64,000 nucleotides of DNA from CAYNHF01 sp964397045. Its GTDB lineage: Bacteria > Actinomycetota > Acidimicrobiia > Spongiisociales > UBA5794. Made by a program: the position numbers and the translations under genes. The DNA is taken from positions 1-64,000 of the forward strand of contig CAYNHF010000011.1 in assembly GCA_964397045.1 (NCBI GenBank), in the 5' to 3' direction. Of this stretch, positions 33,941 to 42,577 are shown one piece after another (the first letter of the stretch is position 1; each line of letters begins with the position of its first letter). Under the pieces are notes generated by a model that saw only the letters and a program-made list of their open reading frames with translations, did not search any database and was not told where the DNA came from.

Positions 33941-34879
33941 ATGGCACCGACGAAGGTTCTTTTCGTCGTGAGCGCTGGGAGGTCGGGAAGCACGCTTCTC
34001 GGGAGTCTGTTGGGCCAGATGCCCGGCGTGTTCAACGGCGGCGAGATGCGGATGATCTGGCATCGGAGCTTGCTCGAGAATCGGGCATGCGGCTGCGGCT
34101 TGCCGTTCGATGCGTGTGAGACGTGGCAGGGCATTCTGGAGGAGGGATTCGGCGGGGTCTCGACCGATGCTGCCCGCCACTACTACAGCGCTTCCCGGCA
34201 ATTCACACGGATGCGGTACTTCCCCATGATGGCTCTTCCGCCGAGCCGTCGACGAACCATCGAGAACTCTCGAGAGTATCTAGAGGTGCTGCAGAGGTTG
34301 TACCAGGCCACTGCTTCCTACACCGGGGCTTCGCTCATCGTCGACACCACCAAGGTGCCACCCTACGGCAGAGCGTTGCAAGAGATGGATGGACTCGATG
34401 TGTATGTGGTCCACCTCGTGCGGGATTCCCGCGCCGTGGCCCACTCGTGGTCTCGACGCAAACTGCACCCAGACAGCGGGCTACCAATGGGAGCCAAGGG
34501 TCTCGGCGCGGGTCAGCCGGTCACGGCAGGCTTCATGTGGGCAATGTGGAACGTGGCGGCAGAGGTCGTGATGGACACACAATCGAGTTATATGCGCCTC
34601 GGCTACGAGCAGCTGATTCGTGACCCGATGGGTACCTTCGACACAATCGGTCGTTTCGTTGGAGAGGGAGCCATAGGTGGTGACGGCCTCGAGATCGATG
34701 GTGACACCGTTCAGATGCGGCCCACCCATACGGTGTTCGGCAACCCGAGTCGCTTCGACGTCGGCACGGTGCAGCTCAGGGTCGACGATGCCTGGATGCG
34801 GAAGCTGTCGAGCCCTGCCCGGTTGAGCGTCACCCTGGCCACCGCACCGTTGCTCTATCGGTATCGCGATTCGATCTAG
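33941..34879 (+). CDS. Sulfotransferase-family protein
   Basis: A 312-residue protein. FVVSAGRSGSTLLGSLLG is the phosphosulfate loop at residues about 7-24, and VHLVRDSRAVAHSWSR the 3'-phosphate site. An insertion with CGCGLPFDACETW carries three Cys in a short span, recalling sulfotransferase-domain proteins with a conserved Cys pair. The ATG at 33941 follows GGGGG; a TTG and a GTG shortly upstream are weaker. It is transcribed alone, away from the flippase operon, and ends at a bidirectional terminator shared with the beta-helix gene. Confidence 0.78.
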   Translation: MAPTKVLFVVSAGRSGSTLLGSLLGQMPGVFNGGEMRMIWHRSLLENRACGCGLPFDACETWQGILEEGFGGVSTDAARHYYSASRQFTRMRYFPMMALPPSRRRTIENSREYLEVLQRLYQATASYTGASLIVDTTKVPPYGRALQEMDGLDVYVVHLVRDSRAVAHSWSRRKLHPDSGLPMGAKGLGAGQPVTAGFMWAMWNVAAEVVMDTQSSYMRLGYEQLIRDPMGTFDTIGRFVGEGAIGGDGLEIDGDTVQMRPTHTVFGNPSRFDVGTVQLRVDDAWMRKLSSPARLSVTLATAPLLYRYRDSI

Positions 34880-34913
34880 TCCAAAGGGGGAGTTGGGATA
34901 ACCGCGAGGTACG

Positions 34914-34950
34914 GTCGCCGCCCATTCGGTTCTTTCGAGTGGGCGACGAC
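34914..34950. terminator. Bidirectional intrinsic terminator
   Basis: GTCGCCGCCCA (34914-34924) pairs with TGGGCGACGAC (34940-34950), eleven bases with one mismatch, around a 15-nt loop. It sits between the convergent ends of the sulfotransferase (34879) and the beta-helix gene (34971). There is no long T tract on either side. Confidence 0.6.
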
Positions 34951-34970
34951 CATCTCTCGGCTACCGGCTA

Positions 34971-36518
34971 TCAGTCGCTCGGATGGATCTGCTTCCACTG
35001 GGCGTAGGTGATTGTCTCCTTCCACCGGAAGAACTTTCCAGAGGAGCTGCCCAGGGTGTAGGAGTTGCCCGCGAAGCGGTTGTTCCAGGACGAGGTGTAT
35101 GCGTTCTTCGCGTTCGAGAGGTCGGCGATACCTGTGGTGCCGACGTTCATGGCAATCACGTTGTTGTGGACGTTGAGGTTCTTGAGATAGAACTTCTCGC
35201 CCGTGAGATTGTCAGTAGCGCGACCCGGCTTCAGGTCGTTCCACTTGGCCATGATTCCATTGCGGTTGCCGGTCACCGTGTTGCCGTAGACGTTGGCGTC
35301 CTTGGTCGCCAGCACGAGAATGCCGGATCCCGCTGCTGCCTTGCCGTCGGTCTTATGACCGTTGCCCTTGACGGTGTTGTTGCGGATGGTCGGCGAGAAA
35401 CCGAGTTCGTGGAAGATCCCGACTCTCTCGTTGTTCGTCACCTTGTTCTTCTCGATGAGCGCGCCCTGGTTCGATCCGTCGACCCAGATCCCGTGACCGT
35501 AGTTGTCGTGGACATGGTTGCTGCGGATAACGAGCCGTTCGGTCCGGAGAAACTTGGTGCCACCCGAGTCGCCGAGATCTTGGCTCTTGTCGGTACGGTT
35601 GTAGGCGATCTCGTTGCCGACCACCGTGAGGTTGACTCCGTTTCCATTCATGCCGTACTTGCGGTTGTGGTGGACGTAGTTGTTCTTGTACGTGCCACCC
35701 TTCTTCACCTTGATACCGGTGAGGCAGTACGACACCTCGGTGTCCTCGATTGTCCAGTTGAGCCCGGCACCCTGGGCTCCCCAGTCGATGCACTTGTCCG
35801 TGTAGTTCCGAATCGTCAGATTCCGGATCGTGATGTTGTTCGCGTTCGCGCGCCCGACACCATCTGCGGTCCTGCCTTCGCCGTCGAGGATGGCGCCGTT
35901 TTGCCCGATGATCGTCTGGCCAGACTTCGGCATCAGCGTCACCCGCTTGTACACGCCGCTGTGCATGAGGAACGTCGTTCCTTGAGGATGCGCAGCCAGG
36001 ATCCCGCTGACATTGTCGCCGGGGTATATGTCGACGCGATCCCCGCTTGGCGGAGGCGGCTGCTTGGGAGGCGCGGTTGTCGTCGTGGTGGGTGGTTTGG
36101 TAGTGGTGGTGGGTGGTTTCGTGGTGGCGGTGGTGGGTGGTTTGGTAGTAGTCGTGGTTACCTGGGTGGTAGGCGTCAATGGATACGGGGTAGTCGTCGG
36201 CGTTACACCGGGCTGCGTCGTTGACGGAGCCGCGACCGCAGGCGCGATGGTGGTCGTTGTTGTGGGTTCGGGGCCCCTGCGTTTGTCCTTGCCGTAGGCA
36301 TAGGCGTTGCCGTTCGACCGTTCCGTCGCTCGTTGTTGACCGGCGGTTTTCTTTACGGCGTAGACGTCGTCGACACCATCAGTTTGTTCCAGGGTGGTCA
36401 CAGTCTTGGCGGCGCGGGGCTCATCGCCCCCGCCGTCGAGGGCAAGGCTGATGCCTCCCAGGATGAGTGTGGATATGACCAAAGCTGCCACGGGCAGCGC
36501 GATAAGGCGGCGCACCAT
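34971..36518 (-). CDS. Secreted or anchored parallel beta-helix protein
   Basis: A 515-residue protein. Residues 1-28 form a signal-anchor (ALPVAALVISTLILGGISLAL). Residues about 85-155 are a Thr/Pro-rich linker of repeated TTTTKPP-type units. From about 165 on, a right-handed beta-helix is indicated by repeated NNITIRN/NVHNN/GNxxxGN strand patterns, as in pectate-lyase-like and carbohydrate-sulfatase-associated folds. It probably acts on, or binds, extracellular polysaccharide. ATG 36518 has GAAGGAG upstream. It is the only clearly exported enzyme-like protein in the polysaccharide region, suggesting polymer cleavage or epimerisation. Confidence 0.8.
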   Translation of the reverse strand: MVRRLIALPVAALVISTLILGGISLALDGGGDEPRAAKTVTTLEQTDGVDDVYAVKKTAGQQRATERSNGNAYAYGKDKRRGPEPTTTTTIAPAVAAPSTTQPGVTPTTTPYPLTPTTQVTTTTTKPPTTATTKPPTTTTKPPTTTTTAPPKQPPPPSGDRVDIYPGDNVSGILAAHPQGTTFLMHSGVYKRVTLMPKSGQTIIGQNGAILDGEGRTADGVGRANANNITIRNLTIRNYTDKCIDWGAQGAGLNWTIEDTEVSYCLTGIKVKKGGTYKNNYVHHNRKYGMNGNGVNLTVVGNEIAYNRTDKSQDLGDSGGTKFLRTERLVIRSNHVHDNYGHGIWVDGSNQGALIEKNKVTNNERVGIFHELGFSPTIRNNTVKGNGHKTDGKAAAGSGILVLATKDANVYGNTVTGNRNGIMAKWNDLKPGRATDNLTGEKFYLKNLNVHNNVIAMNVGTTGIADLSNAKNAYTSSWNNRFAGNSYTLGSSSGKFFRWKETITYAQWKQIHPSD

Positions 36519-36770
36519 TAAAGAACTCCTTCAGTTCCCCTTCTCGCCCTCTCCCTCGGTTGGCTGGGGGAGGGTCTTGAGGGTTTTTCGACGCCGTTCT
36601 GCAAGTCGGTGCTCACGCCGCAGGCGTGCTGCAAGCATTCGCCGCGTCCGGGCCCCCTAGCCGAACGTCCCCTTGGCGTCGAGAGATCACTGTACAACCG
36701 TCCGGGGACTACTGACAACAATCCGTAGTGACTAGTCCCTTGAAGTTGTGAGGAGATGACGAGTCTTCAC
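36519..36770. promoter_or_regulatory. Hairpin-rich region upstream of the beta-helix gene
   Basis: The 252 bp between the glycosyltransferase end (36771) and the beta-helix start (36518) contain several inverted repeats. CACGCC-GCA-GGCGTG at 36614-36628 is flanked by two CTGCAAG copies. GGGACTA (36705-36711) and TAGTCCC (36733-36739) form an outer arm around ACTAC/GTAGT, possibly a terminator for the upstream gene. A CCCTC/GAGGG stem lies at about 36549-36585. No small gene is visible. Confidence 0.45.
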
Positions 36771-37901
36771 TCAGTTCGTCGAGGACGCGGACGTACACCA
36801 ACGCTCGACGAAACGGCGGAGGTGCGGATTGGCGGCGTCGAAGAGCTGTTCGTAGCGACGTCGATTGTCTTCACCCCATGCGCCGAAAAGATCGCGAGCC
36901 GCGATCGCCGTTTCCAGCGCCCGCTCGAGGGCAGGGCCCGGTTCCGGTGGGTAGCAGATGCCGCCCGGGGGAACGCCGAGGATTTCGGCGTGCGCCCTCC
37001 AATCAGTGGCAACGATGGGCAGCCCCCACATCATTGCCTCGATCAGCACGAGTGGCTGCGACTCGGGAGCGGTCGACGGAAACACGAACAGGTCGGCGCT
37101 GCCGAAGGCCCGCCACTTCCCTTCACCGATCACGACCCCTGCGACATCGACGACATCACCCAAGTCGAGTGCTCGAATCAGTTCGGCGAGCGCGTTCGCA
37201 GAATACGGAGGCAGGGGTTCTCCGATGAGCGTCAACGAAATCTCGTGGCCGCGGTCGCGTAACCCAGCCACGGCTCTCAACAAGGTCGGGGTGCCCTTGG
37301 GTACACCCAGGTGGCCGACCGCCAGAAGGCGGATCTTCTCGGAGACGGGACGGTTGACGAAGCTGAGGCTGTAGGTGTCCGGCAAGGTATTTGGCACTAC
37401 GTGGATATTGCGGATGCCGACACTCTCCGCGTCTGCTCTGCTGTATTCGGTGAGCACGATCGCTCCGGTGCATCTTCCATAGACGAGCGGAGCGAGCCTT
37501 GCCAGCGCGCCGGGGAGTTCGGGAAGGGCCTCGGCCATGCCACCCGCGTGAATGTGAAGCATCACCTGTCGCGACGCGGCGAAGCAGAACGGCAGAAGTG
37601 CCATATCTCGCACCAGTGGCGCAACATGCGGCCCACCGAAGGGGAAAAGCATGCAGTCGATTCGTCCCGAGAGGCGAATTCGGATCAGGCGGAGGATGAC
37701 CGCGATCAGCTCCCAGACCTTGCCGAGGCCTATTCGACGATGCGCTTGCCAATCCCGGGTGAAGTGGAAGGCGAGATGGAGGATCTCCAGGTCGGAATCA
37801 GCGCGAAGCGAGTCCAAGGCCTGGGCGACCATGACGTTCTGACCGCCCCATGGCGGTGGCACCTGGCCGGCGACCACCACCCGCGTCACTCGTCCGCTCA
37901 A
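36771..37901 (-). CDS. Family 4 glycosyltransferase
   Basis: A 376-residue GT-B enzyme. The N-terminus VVVAGQVPPPWGGQNVM is typical for the family. The donor domain contains AVGHLGVPKGTPTLLRAV, LIGEPLPPYS and FVFPSTAPESQPLVLIEAMMWGLPIVAT with the conserved Glu pair. The TTG at 37901 is preferred because GGAGG lies 7 nt upstream; GTG at 37889 is the alternative. It is expressed from its own unit upstream of the beta-helix gene on the same strand. The donor sugar is not evident. Confidence 0.85.
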   Translation of the reverse strand: MSGRVTRVVVAGQVPPPWGGQNVMVAQALDSLRADSDLEILHLAFHFTRDWQAHRRIGLGKVWELIAVILRLIRIRLSGRIDCMLFPFGGPHVAPLVRDMALLPFCFAASRQVMLHIHAGGMAEALPELPGALARLAPLVYGRCTGAIVLTEYSRADAESVGIRNIHVVPNTLPDTYSLSFVNRPVSEKIRLLAVGHLGVPKGTPTLLRAVAGLRDRGHEISLTLIGEPLPPYSANALAELIRALDLGDVVDVAGVVIGEGKWRAFGSADLFVFPSTAPESQPLVLIEAMMWGLPIVATDWRAHAEILGVPPGGICYPPEPGPALERALETAIAARDLFGAWGEDNRRRYEQLFDAANPHLRRFVERWCTSASSTN

Positions 37902-38064
37902 CAGCGTGCCTCCTGCGACCGCGCCTCGTCTTGGGGTCGGTCGCCCGACCGAGTGGCCGTCGTCATGTGATCCCTGGCTTGTTCCACCCTTGTGCTCCGG
38001 GCATGGTACTTAGCCCGGGGTCCACCCTGGTCGGTCGGCCGTGCTGCGATACAACGGTAACGTG

Positions 38065-39060
38065 ATGCCGATGGGACAAGTGGTGGGCAAGCGTTATCTC
38101 GTGACGGGCGGTTCCGGCTTCATCGGCGAGCACCTGATGCAGCTTCTCCGGGCCGCTCCGGACACCGAGGTTGTCAATCTCGACTCGAAACCGCCGACGC
38201 GAAGTACGGGTGCCGACTGGCTGCGAGGGGACGTGCTCGACCCCACGGGCCTGCAGGCTGCGGTCCGCGACATCGACCCAACGCATATCGTGCACCTGGC
38301 CGCCCGCGTGGACGTCACGGGCGAAAGCTTGGACGACTACCGGGTGAACACCGTCGGATGTACGAACCTTCTCGAAGCCCTTCGGACCGCCCCATCGATC
38401 GAGCGTACGGTTCTTGTGTCGACGCAGTTCGTGTGCCGACCCGGTTACCAGCCGCAGCACGACCGCGATTACGCACCCCACACCCTGTACGGCGAGAGCA
38501 AGGCCCTGTCGGAAGAATCCTTGCGCGAAGCAGGCCTCGATTCGGAGTGGACGATCGTCCGTCCAACCACCGTGTGGGGACCGGGGGACTTGTTCTACCG
38601 AGAACAGTTCTACCGCGTTCTCGATCGGGGCCTCTACATGCACCCCGGTAGGAAACCCTGTTTGCGCTCGTACGGCTATGTCGGGAACGTGGTCAGCCAG
38701 ATCCATCGACTCGCAGAATCTTCCAGCGAAATCGCCGATCGAGGGACGTTCTACGTCGGGGACGATCTGGTGGATGTGATCGACTTCGTCGACGAGTTCT
38801 CTCGACAATTGAAGGGCAAGCCCGCTCGGGTTGTCCCCGCGGGATTCGTGCGGGGGTTGGCGTTCGTGGGCGACGGCCTGGGCAGGGTGGGTGTGACGTT
38901 CCCGATTACGTCCGGAAGGTACCGCAGCATGATCGAAGACTATCCGGTGCCCATCCGCCGGACGATGGATCAGCTCGGTCCCGATCCCTATTCGCTCGAA
39001 GACGGGGTTACGGCGACCATCGACGACCTGCGAGCCCGCGGCTTCCTCGCGAGCACCTGA
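38065..39060 (+). CDS. NAD-dependent epimerase/dehydratase
   Basis: A 331-residue extended SDR. The NAD site is TGGSGFIGEHLMQLL near the N-terminus, HLAARVDVTGESLDDY is the second block, and the catalytic Tyr-Lys pair is in LYGESKALSEE. The third block reads VRPTTVWGPGD. It differs from the three other epimerases in the window by its shorter sugar-binding part. ATG 38065 is chosen over GTG 38041/38062; no strong ribosome site distinguishes them. The promoter is divergent from the glycosyltransferase at 37901. The sugar substrate is unknown. Confidence 0.78.
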   Translation: MPMGQVVGKRYLVTGGSGFIGEHLMQLLRAAPDTEVVNLDSKPPTRSTGADWLRGDVLDPTGLQAAVRDIDPTHIVHLAARVDVTGESLDDYRVNTVGCTNLLEALRTAPSIERTVLVSTQFVCRPGYQPQHDRDYAPHTLYGESKALSEESLREAGLDSEWTIVRPTTVWGPGDLFYREQFYRVLDRGLYMHPGRKPCLRSYGYVGNVVSQIHRLAESSSEIADRGTFYVGDDLVDVIDFVDEFSRQLKGKPARVVPAGFVRGLAFVGDGLGRVGVTFPITSGRYRSMIEDYPVPIRRTMDQLGPDPYSLEDGVTATIDDLRARGFLAST

Positions 39061-39091
39061 CGGACGGTCGCCGAGCCGCGCCCAGCCGGGC

Positions 39092-40909
39092 TCAGCTTCG
39101 ACTGACCGAGTCCGCGGCCTTTGTCTCACCTTCCGTGGGCCCGGCACCCAGAATGTCGGCCAAAGACCCGCCGTGGGTCGGCAGATCGCGCCGCAACGGC
39201 GCCGCGTTGTAGATGTATCCTGCTACGGGAGTGCCGATCATCTCTAGCCGCTCCGAGACCTCCTCAGCGAGAGCGATACTGCTCCGGTGAGGGACGACTA
39301 CCACTGCTTGCGTCGACGCCTGGAGCAGGGTCGTCGTGTACGCCACCTGGAGGAGTGGCGGCGTGTCGATGAGTACCAGGTCGTACTTGGCCCGAATCTC
39401 GCGCAGAAGGCGTTGCGCCGCGGGAGACGCGAAGAAGTCCGGAGCCGTCACGCGCATGACGCCTCTGGCCAGAACGTGAAGGCCCGGTGCGTCCGGGACG
39501 TCGTAGACGGCCTTGTGAAGTGGTTGCTCGCCGGCCACGACTTCGGTGATCCCAAGGTGCAGTCGGGCCGGCGGAATGAAGAGATCCGCGAGATCCTGAC
39601 TCCCGAAGTCGGCGTCGATCATGAGGACTCTTCCGCCCTTCTGCGCTGCAGCCAGACCAGTGTTCGCGATGGTGGTGGTCTTGCCATCTCCGGGGACGGC
39701 TGAAACGAACGTGATGCTTCGACCGGCAGGGTCATCTCCTGCCTGCCAGAGGCGGGCGTCAATCCCGGCAACGACGAACCGGAACGCCTCAGCTGCCGCA
39801 GAATCCGGCCGGCTCGCGACTACCAGCTGTGAATCGATGCCTTCGCTGAGGTAGTGCGGCACCGAGCCAAGCAACGGAGCCCTGTACACAGCTTCTGGTT
39901 CGGCACGGTCTGTGAACTTCCTGCGCTGGTGGGCAAGCATGTAGGCAACTGCTCCACCCACGACGAGTCCAATCACCAGTGCAACCGCAAGCGTGCGAGG
40001 GAGATTGGAGGGAGCCAGATCCGCATCGGTCGCGTGCGAGACGAGAAGCACTCCGGCACCGGCGAGTTCGGCGTCAACACCCAATTCGTCGCGTCGAGCT
40101 GCGAGGGTGAAGAGGCGGTCTGTAGCGTCATCACGCTCCGTGAAGACTGCAGCGAGCGTGGGGTCCTGGGCGTCGATGCTGAGAACCTGTGACATCGACG
40201 CGAGCTGGAATTCGATGGCAGCGCGATCCTCGGGCGATGCCAGTCTGCCCAGCTGCTGAAGCCGAACGAGTTCCCGGAGCGCATCCTGGTATTGGGTCTC
40301 GAGTTGTTCGCGTGCCGGGTCATCAAGGCGGTGCTCGTCGATCCTGCTCTGTATCTCCGCGAGTTCGGCAGTGATCGTCAGCATCGATTGATCGAGCTGG
40401 TTCATTGCCGCCGAGAAGTTGCGGACGGCTTCCTCCCTCCTCACCTCCTGGTATGCGGCAATCACTGCGTTGGCAGTGGCTACCGCAGTTCTGGCGCTTT
40501 CCGACACCACCGTCACGGTGATCAGGTCCGACGAGGAGGATGAACCCACGGACAAATCGTCTGAGATCGTCTCACCGCTGATGATCACCACGGGATCGCC
40601 GGCTGCGAGGAGGGCGCTGGCCCGCTCGGCGACGAGATTCGACCGCAGGATTTGCACCTGGTTCTCGAGATAGCGTTCGGGACGCTGGCTGGTGCCGGCC
40701 TCGAATAGGCTGGATGACCTGGGGTCTTCGACGGCGATCGACGCCGTCGCCACGAAGAGGTCTGTTTCGCGCGACGCAAGCAGCAGGCCGACAAGTATCG
40801 CGGCCAGCACAAGGATGGCGACCAGCACGCGGTGCTGCCACATCGCGCCGAGGACGGTGCGATCCGCCCCTGGTTGGTCGCCCGTAGTTACGTCATCTGG
40901 TCCCAGCAT
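39092..40909 (-). CDS. Wzz/BY-kinase chain-length and tyrosine-kinase fusion protein
   Basis: A 605-residue inner-membrane protein. Two spans (VLVAILVLAAILVGLLLA near residues 29-46 and LAVALVIGLVVGGAVAYML near 310-330) bracket a periplasmic Wzz domain with coiled-coil segments. The cytosolic BY-kinase domain has Walker A SAVPGDGKTTT with Lys410, Walker A' MLIDADFGSQ-type and Walker B LVLIDTPP. It would control polymer length and export. The end of the protein is a short Ser/Glu-rich tail without the usual Tyr cluster. The ATG at 40909 diverges from the UDP-glucose dehydrogenase gene. Confidence 0.85.
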   Translation of the reverse strand: MLGPDDVTTGDQPGADRTVLGAMWQHRVLVAILVLAAILVGLLLASRETDLFVATASIAVEDPRSSSLFEAGTSQRPERYLENQVQILRSNLVAERASALLAAGDPVVIISGETISDDLSVGSSSSSDLITVTVVSESARTAVATANAVIAAYQEVRREEAVRNFSAAMNQLDQSMLTITAELAEIQSRIDEHRLDDPAREQLETQYQDALRELVRLQQLGRLASPEDRAAIEFQLASMSQVLSIDAQDPTLAAVFTERDDATDRLFTLAARRDELGVDAELAGAGVLLVSHATDADLAPSNLPRTLAVALVIGLVVGGAVAYMLAHQRRKFTDRAEPEAVYRAPLLGSVPHYLSEGIDSQLVVASRPDSAAAEAFRFVVAGIDARLWQAGDDPAGRSITFVSAVPGDGKTTTIANTGLAAAQKGGRVLMIDADFGSQDLADLFIPPARLHLGITEVVAGEQPLHKAVYDVPDAPGLHVLARGVMRVTAPDFFASPAAQRLLREIRAKYDLVLIDTPPLLQVAYTTTLLQASTQAVVVVPHRSSIALAEEVSERLEMIGTPVAGYIYNAAPLRRDLPTHGGSLADILGAGPTEGETKAADSVSRS

Positions 40910-41185
40910 GCCCCACTACCTCATGTGATCCCTTGGGCGACGAGGCTAGCCGAAGGTCGGAGCCAACGCACGCGGTTTCTACCCCGTTCGCGAGCGCCGA
41001 CTCAGCTGGGTGTCCCGTGCCACCACGGACGTGCTCGCGATTGGTCTCCTCCCCTTGCCGGCAATACGCTCGCGACGGCACGCAACTCACGGAGTTGGGA
41101 TCTGCAATACTCTCCGTAGCAAATTGACCCGTTTGCGCTACACTAAGTGCTTAGGGTGGCGTGGGGACGCAGAGGGAACAGGGCG

Positions 41186-42520
41186 ATGCGTATTGCGGTA
41201 GTGGGCTCGGGGTATGTCGGGACGGTGGTCGCCGCCTGCCTTTCGCGGATCGGTCACCGCGTGCGAGCGATCGAGGTCGACCCCAAACGCGTCGCATCAT
41301 TGCGGGTCGCGCAAGTGCCTTTCTACGAACCGGGGCTCGAAGCGCTGCTGCAGGGCGAACTCGACAGTGATCGTTTGGAGTTCGTGACCGATTTCGAGTC
41401 AGGCCTAGCCGGTGCTGACATCATCTTCCTCTGTGTTGGCACGCCGGCGGGAGCGAATGGTGACCCCGACATGCAGCACGTGGAGGCCGCGGCGCGTGAG
41501 ATCGGACGCCACGCAGCGCGCGGGGCGGTCCTGGTGACAAAGAGCACCGTTCCGATCGGAAGCGGTGGGTGGCTGACGGGCTTGATGGCAGAGTTCCGTC
41601 CTGATGTTGGCAACGGAGGAATCTCCGTCGTCTCGAACCCAGAGTTTCTGCGCGAGGGATCCGCAATCGAAGACTTCCTCTTCCCTGCCCGCGTGGTGCT
41701 CGGCGGAGCGGACCCTAGTGCCATCGACAAGGTAGCTACAGCGTACGCTCCGATCCTGGAGCAAACCCATGGGATGGGAAGATCCGACCTGAGGCCGGAA
41801 CTCGTGGTCACCGACATCCGGACGGCGGAAACCGTCAAGTACGCAGCCAACGCGTTCCTCGCAACGAAGATCAGCTTCATGAACGAAGTGGCCCACCTTG
41901 CCGATGCGGTCGGAGCAGACATCGTTGATGTCGCCAGGGCGGTGGGACTCGACCCACGGATCGGTTCCCAATTCCTGGGTGCCGGAGTGGGGTGGGGAGG
42001 ATCGTGTTTCGGCAAGGACCTGTCTGCCCTGGCGGGGACGGCGCGGCGCTATGGAATCGAGCCTGCAATCCTCGAGGCGGTGCGTGCCGTCAATGCGGGC
42101 CAGATCGATGTGGTGGTGCAGAAACTACAGACGCACCTCGGCGGTCTGGATGGGGTGAAGATCGGACTCTTCGGTCTTGCCTTCAAGCCGGGCACAGACG
42201 ACCTGCGCGACGCTCCTTCATTGAAGATCGCCGAGCGGCTTCTGGCGCACGGGGCAAGCGTGACGGCCTACGACCCGGTGGTGCATGAGCTCGTCGGCAG
42301 CCCGGACATCGCAGTCGCGATTGATGCCTACGAGGCGGCGACCGGAGCACACGCAGTCGTGCTCGTCACCGAATGGCCCGAACTGCTGGATCTGGACCTG
42401 GAGCGTATTGCGGGGGTCATGGCCGGAGGGTTGCTGCTCGACGGGCGCAATGCGCTGCCGTCTGCCGGCGTGCGTGCCGCAGGGCTCACCTATGTCGGCA
42501 TCGGCCGCGGCAGCGCTTGA
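41186..42520 (+). CDS. ugd: UDP-glucose 6-dehydrogenase
   Basis: A 444-residue NAD+-dependent enzyme that makes UDP-glucuronate. The Rossmann motif VVGSGYVGTVVAACL starts at residue 5, VGTPAGANGDPDM follows, and SNPEFLREGSAIEDF is the substrate-binding block. The catalytic Cys is in GWGGSCFGKDLSALAG at about residue 274. GLAFKPGTDDLRDAPS marks the C-terminal domain. This differs from the WecC-type enzyme at 10763 by the SCFGKD block. ATG 41186 follows AGAGGGAAC. The product feeds the UDP-xylose-synthase-like enzyme just downstream on the other strand. Confidence 0.92.
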   Translation: MRIAVVGSGYVGTVVAACLSRIGHRVRAIEVDPKRVASLRVAQVPFYEPGLEALLQGELDSDRLEFVTDFESGLAGADIIFLCVGTPAGANGDPDMQHVEAAAREIGRHAARGAVLVTKSTVPIGSGGWLTGLMAEFRPDVGNGGISVVSNPEFLREGSAIEDFLFPARVVLGGADPSAIDKVATAYAPILEQTHGMGRSDLRPELVVTDIRTAETVKYAANAFLATKISFMNEVAHLADAVGADIVDVARAVGLDPRIGSQFLGAGVGWGGSCFGKDLSALAGTARRYGIEPAILEAVRAVNAGQIDVVVQKLQTHLGGLDGVKIGLFGLAFKPGTDDLRDAPSLKIAERLLAHGASVTAYDPVVHELVGSPDIAVAIDAYEAATGAHAVVLVTEWPELLDLDLERIAGVMAGGLLLDGRNALPSAGVRAAGLTYVGIGRGSA

Positions 42521-42577
42521 GGCCACGCCACACCTGCCGGACGTGAGGTCGGTACGGGCAGGGCGTTCATCCGCGAA

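Noticed and set aside
34983..36224. Long plus-strand frame opposite the beta-helix gene
   Set aside because: The translation is Val/Asp-repetitive and turns into Gly/Val/Trp runs opposite the Thr/Pro linker, so it is an antisense artefact.
36549..36585. Rho-independent terminator with TTTTT on the plus strand
   Set aside because: The stem CCCTC/GAGGG and T run are real, but no plus-strand gene ends there. On the minus strand it lies in the leader of the beta-helix gene without a T run.
41124..41157. Promoter TTGACC with TACACT before the UDP-glucose dehydrogenase gene
   Set aside because: The two elements are only 9 bp apart and the next -10-like hexamer is 22 bp away. Neither spacing fits a normal promoter.
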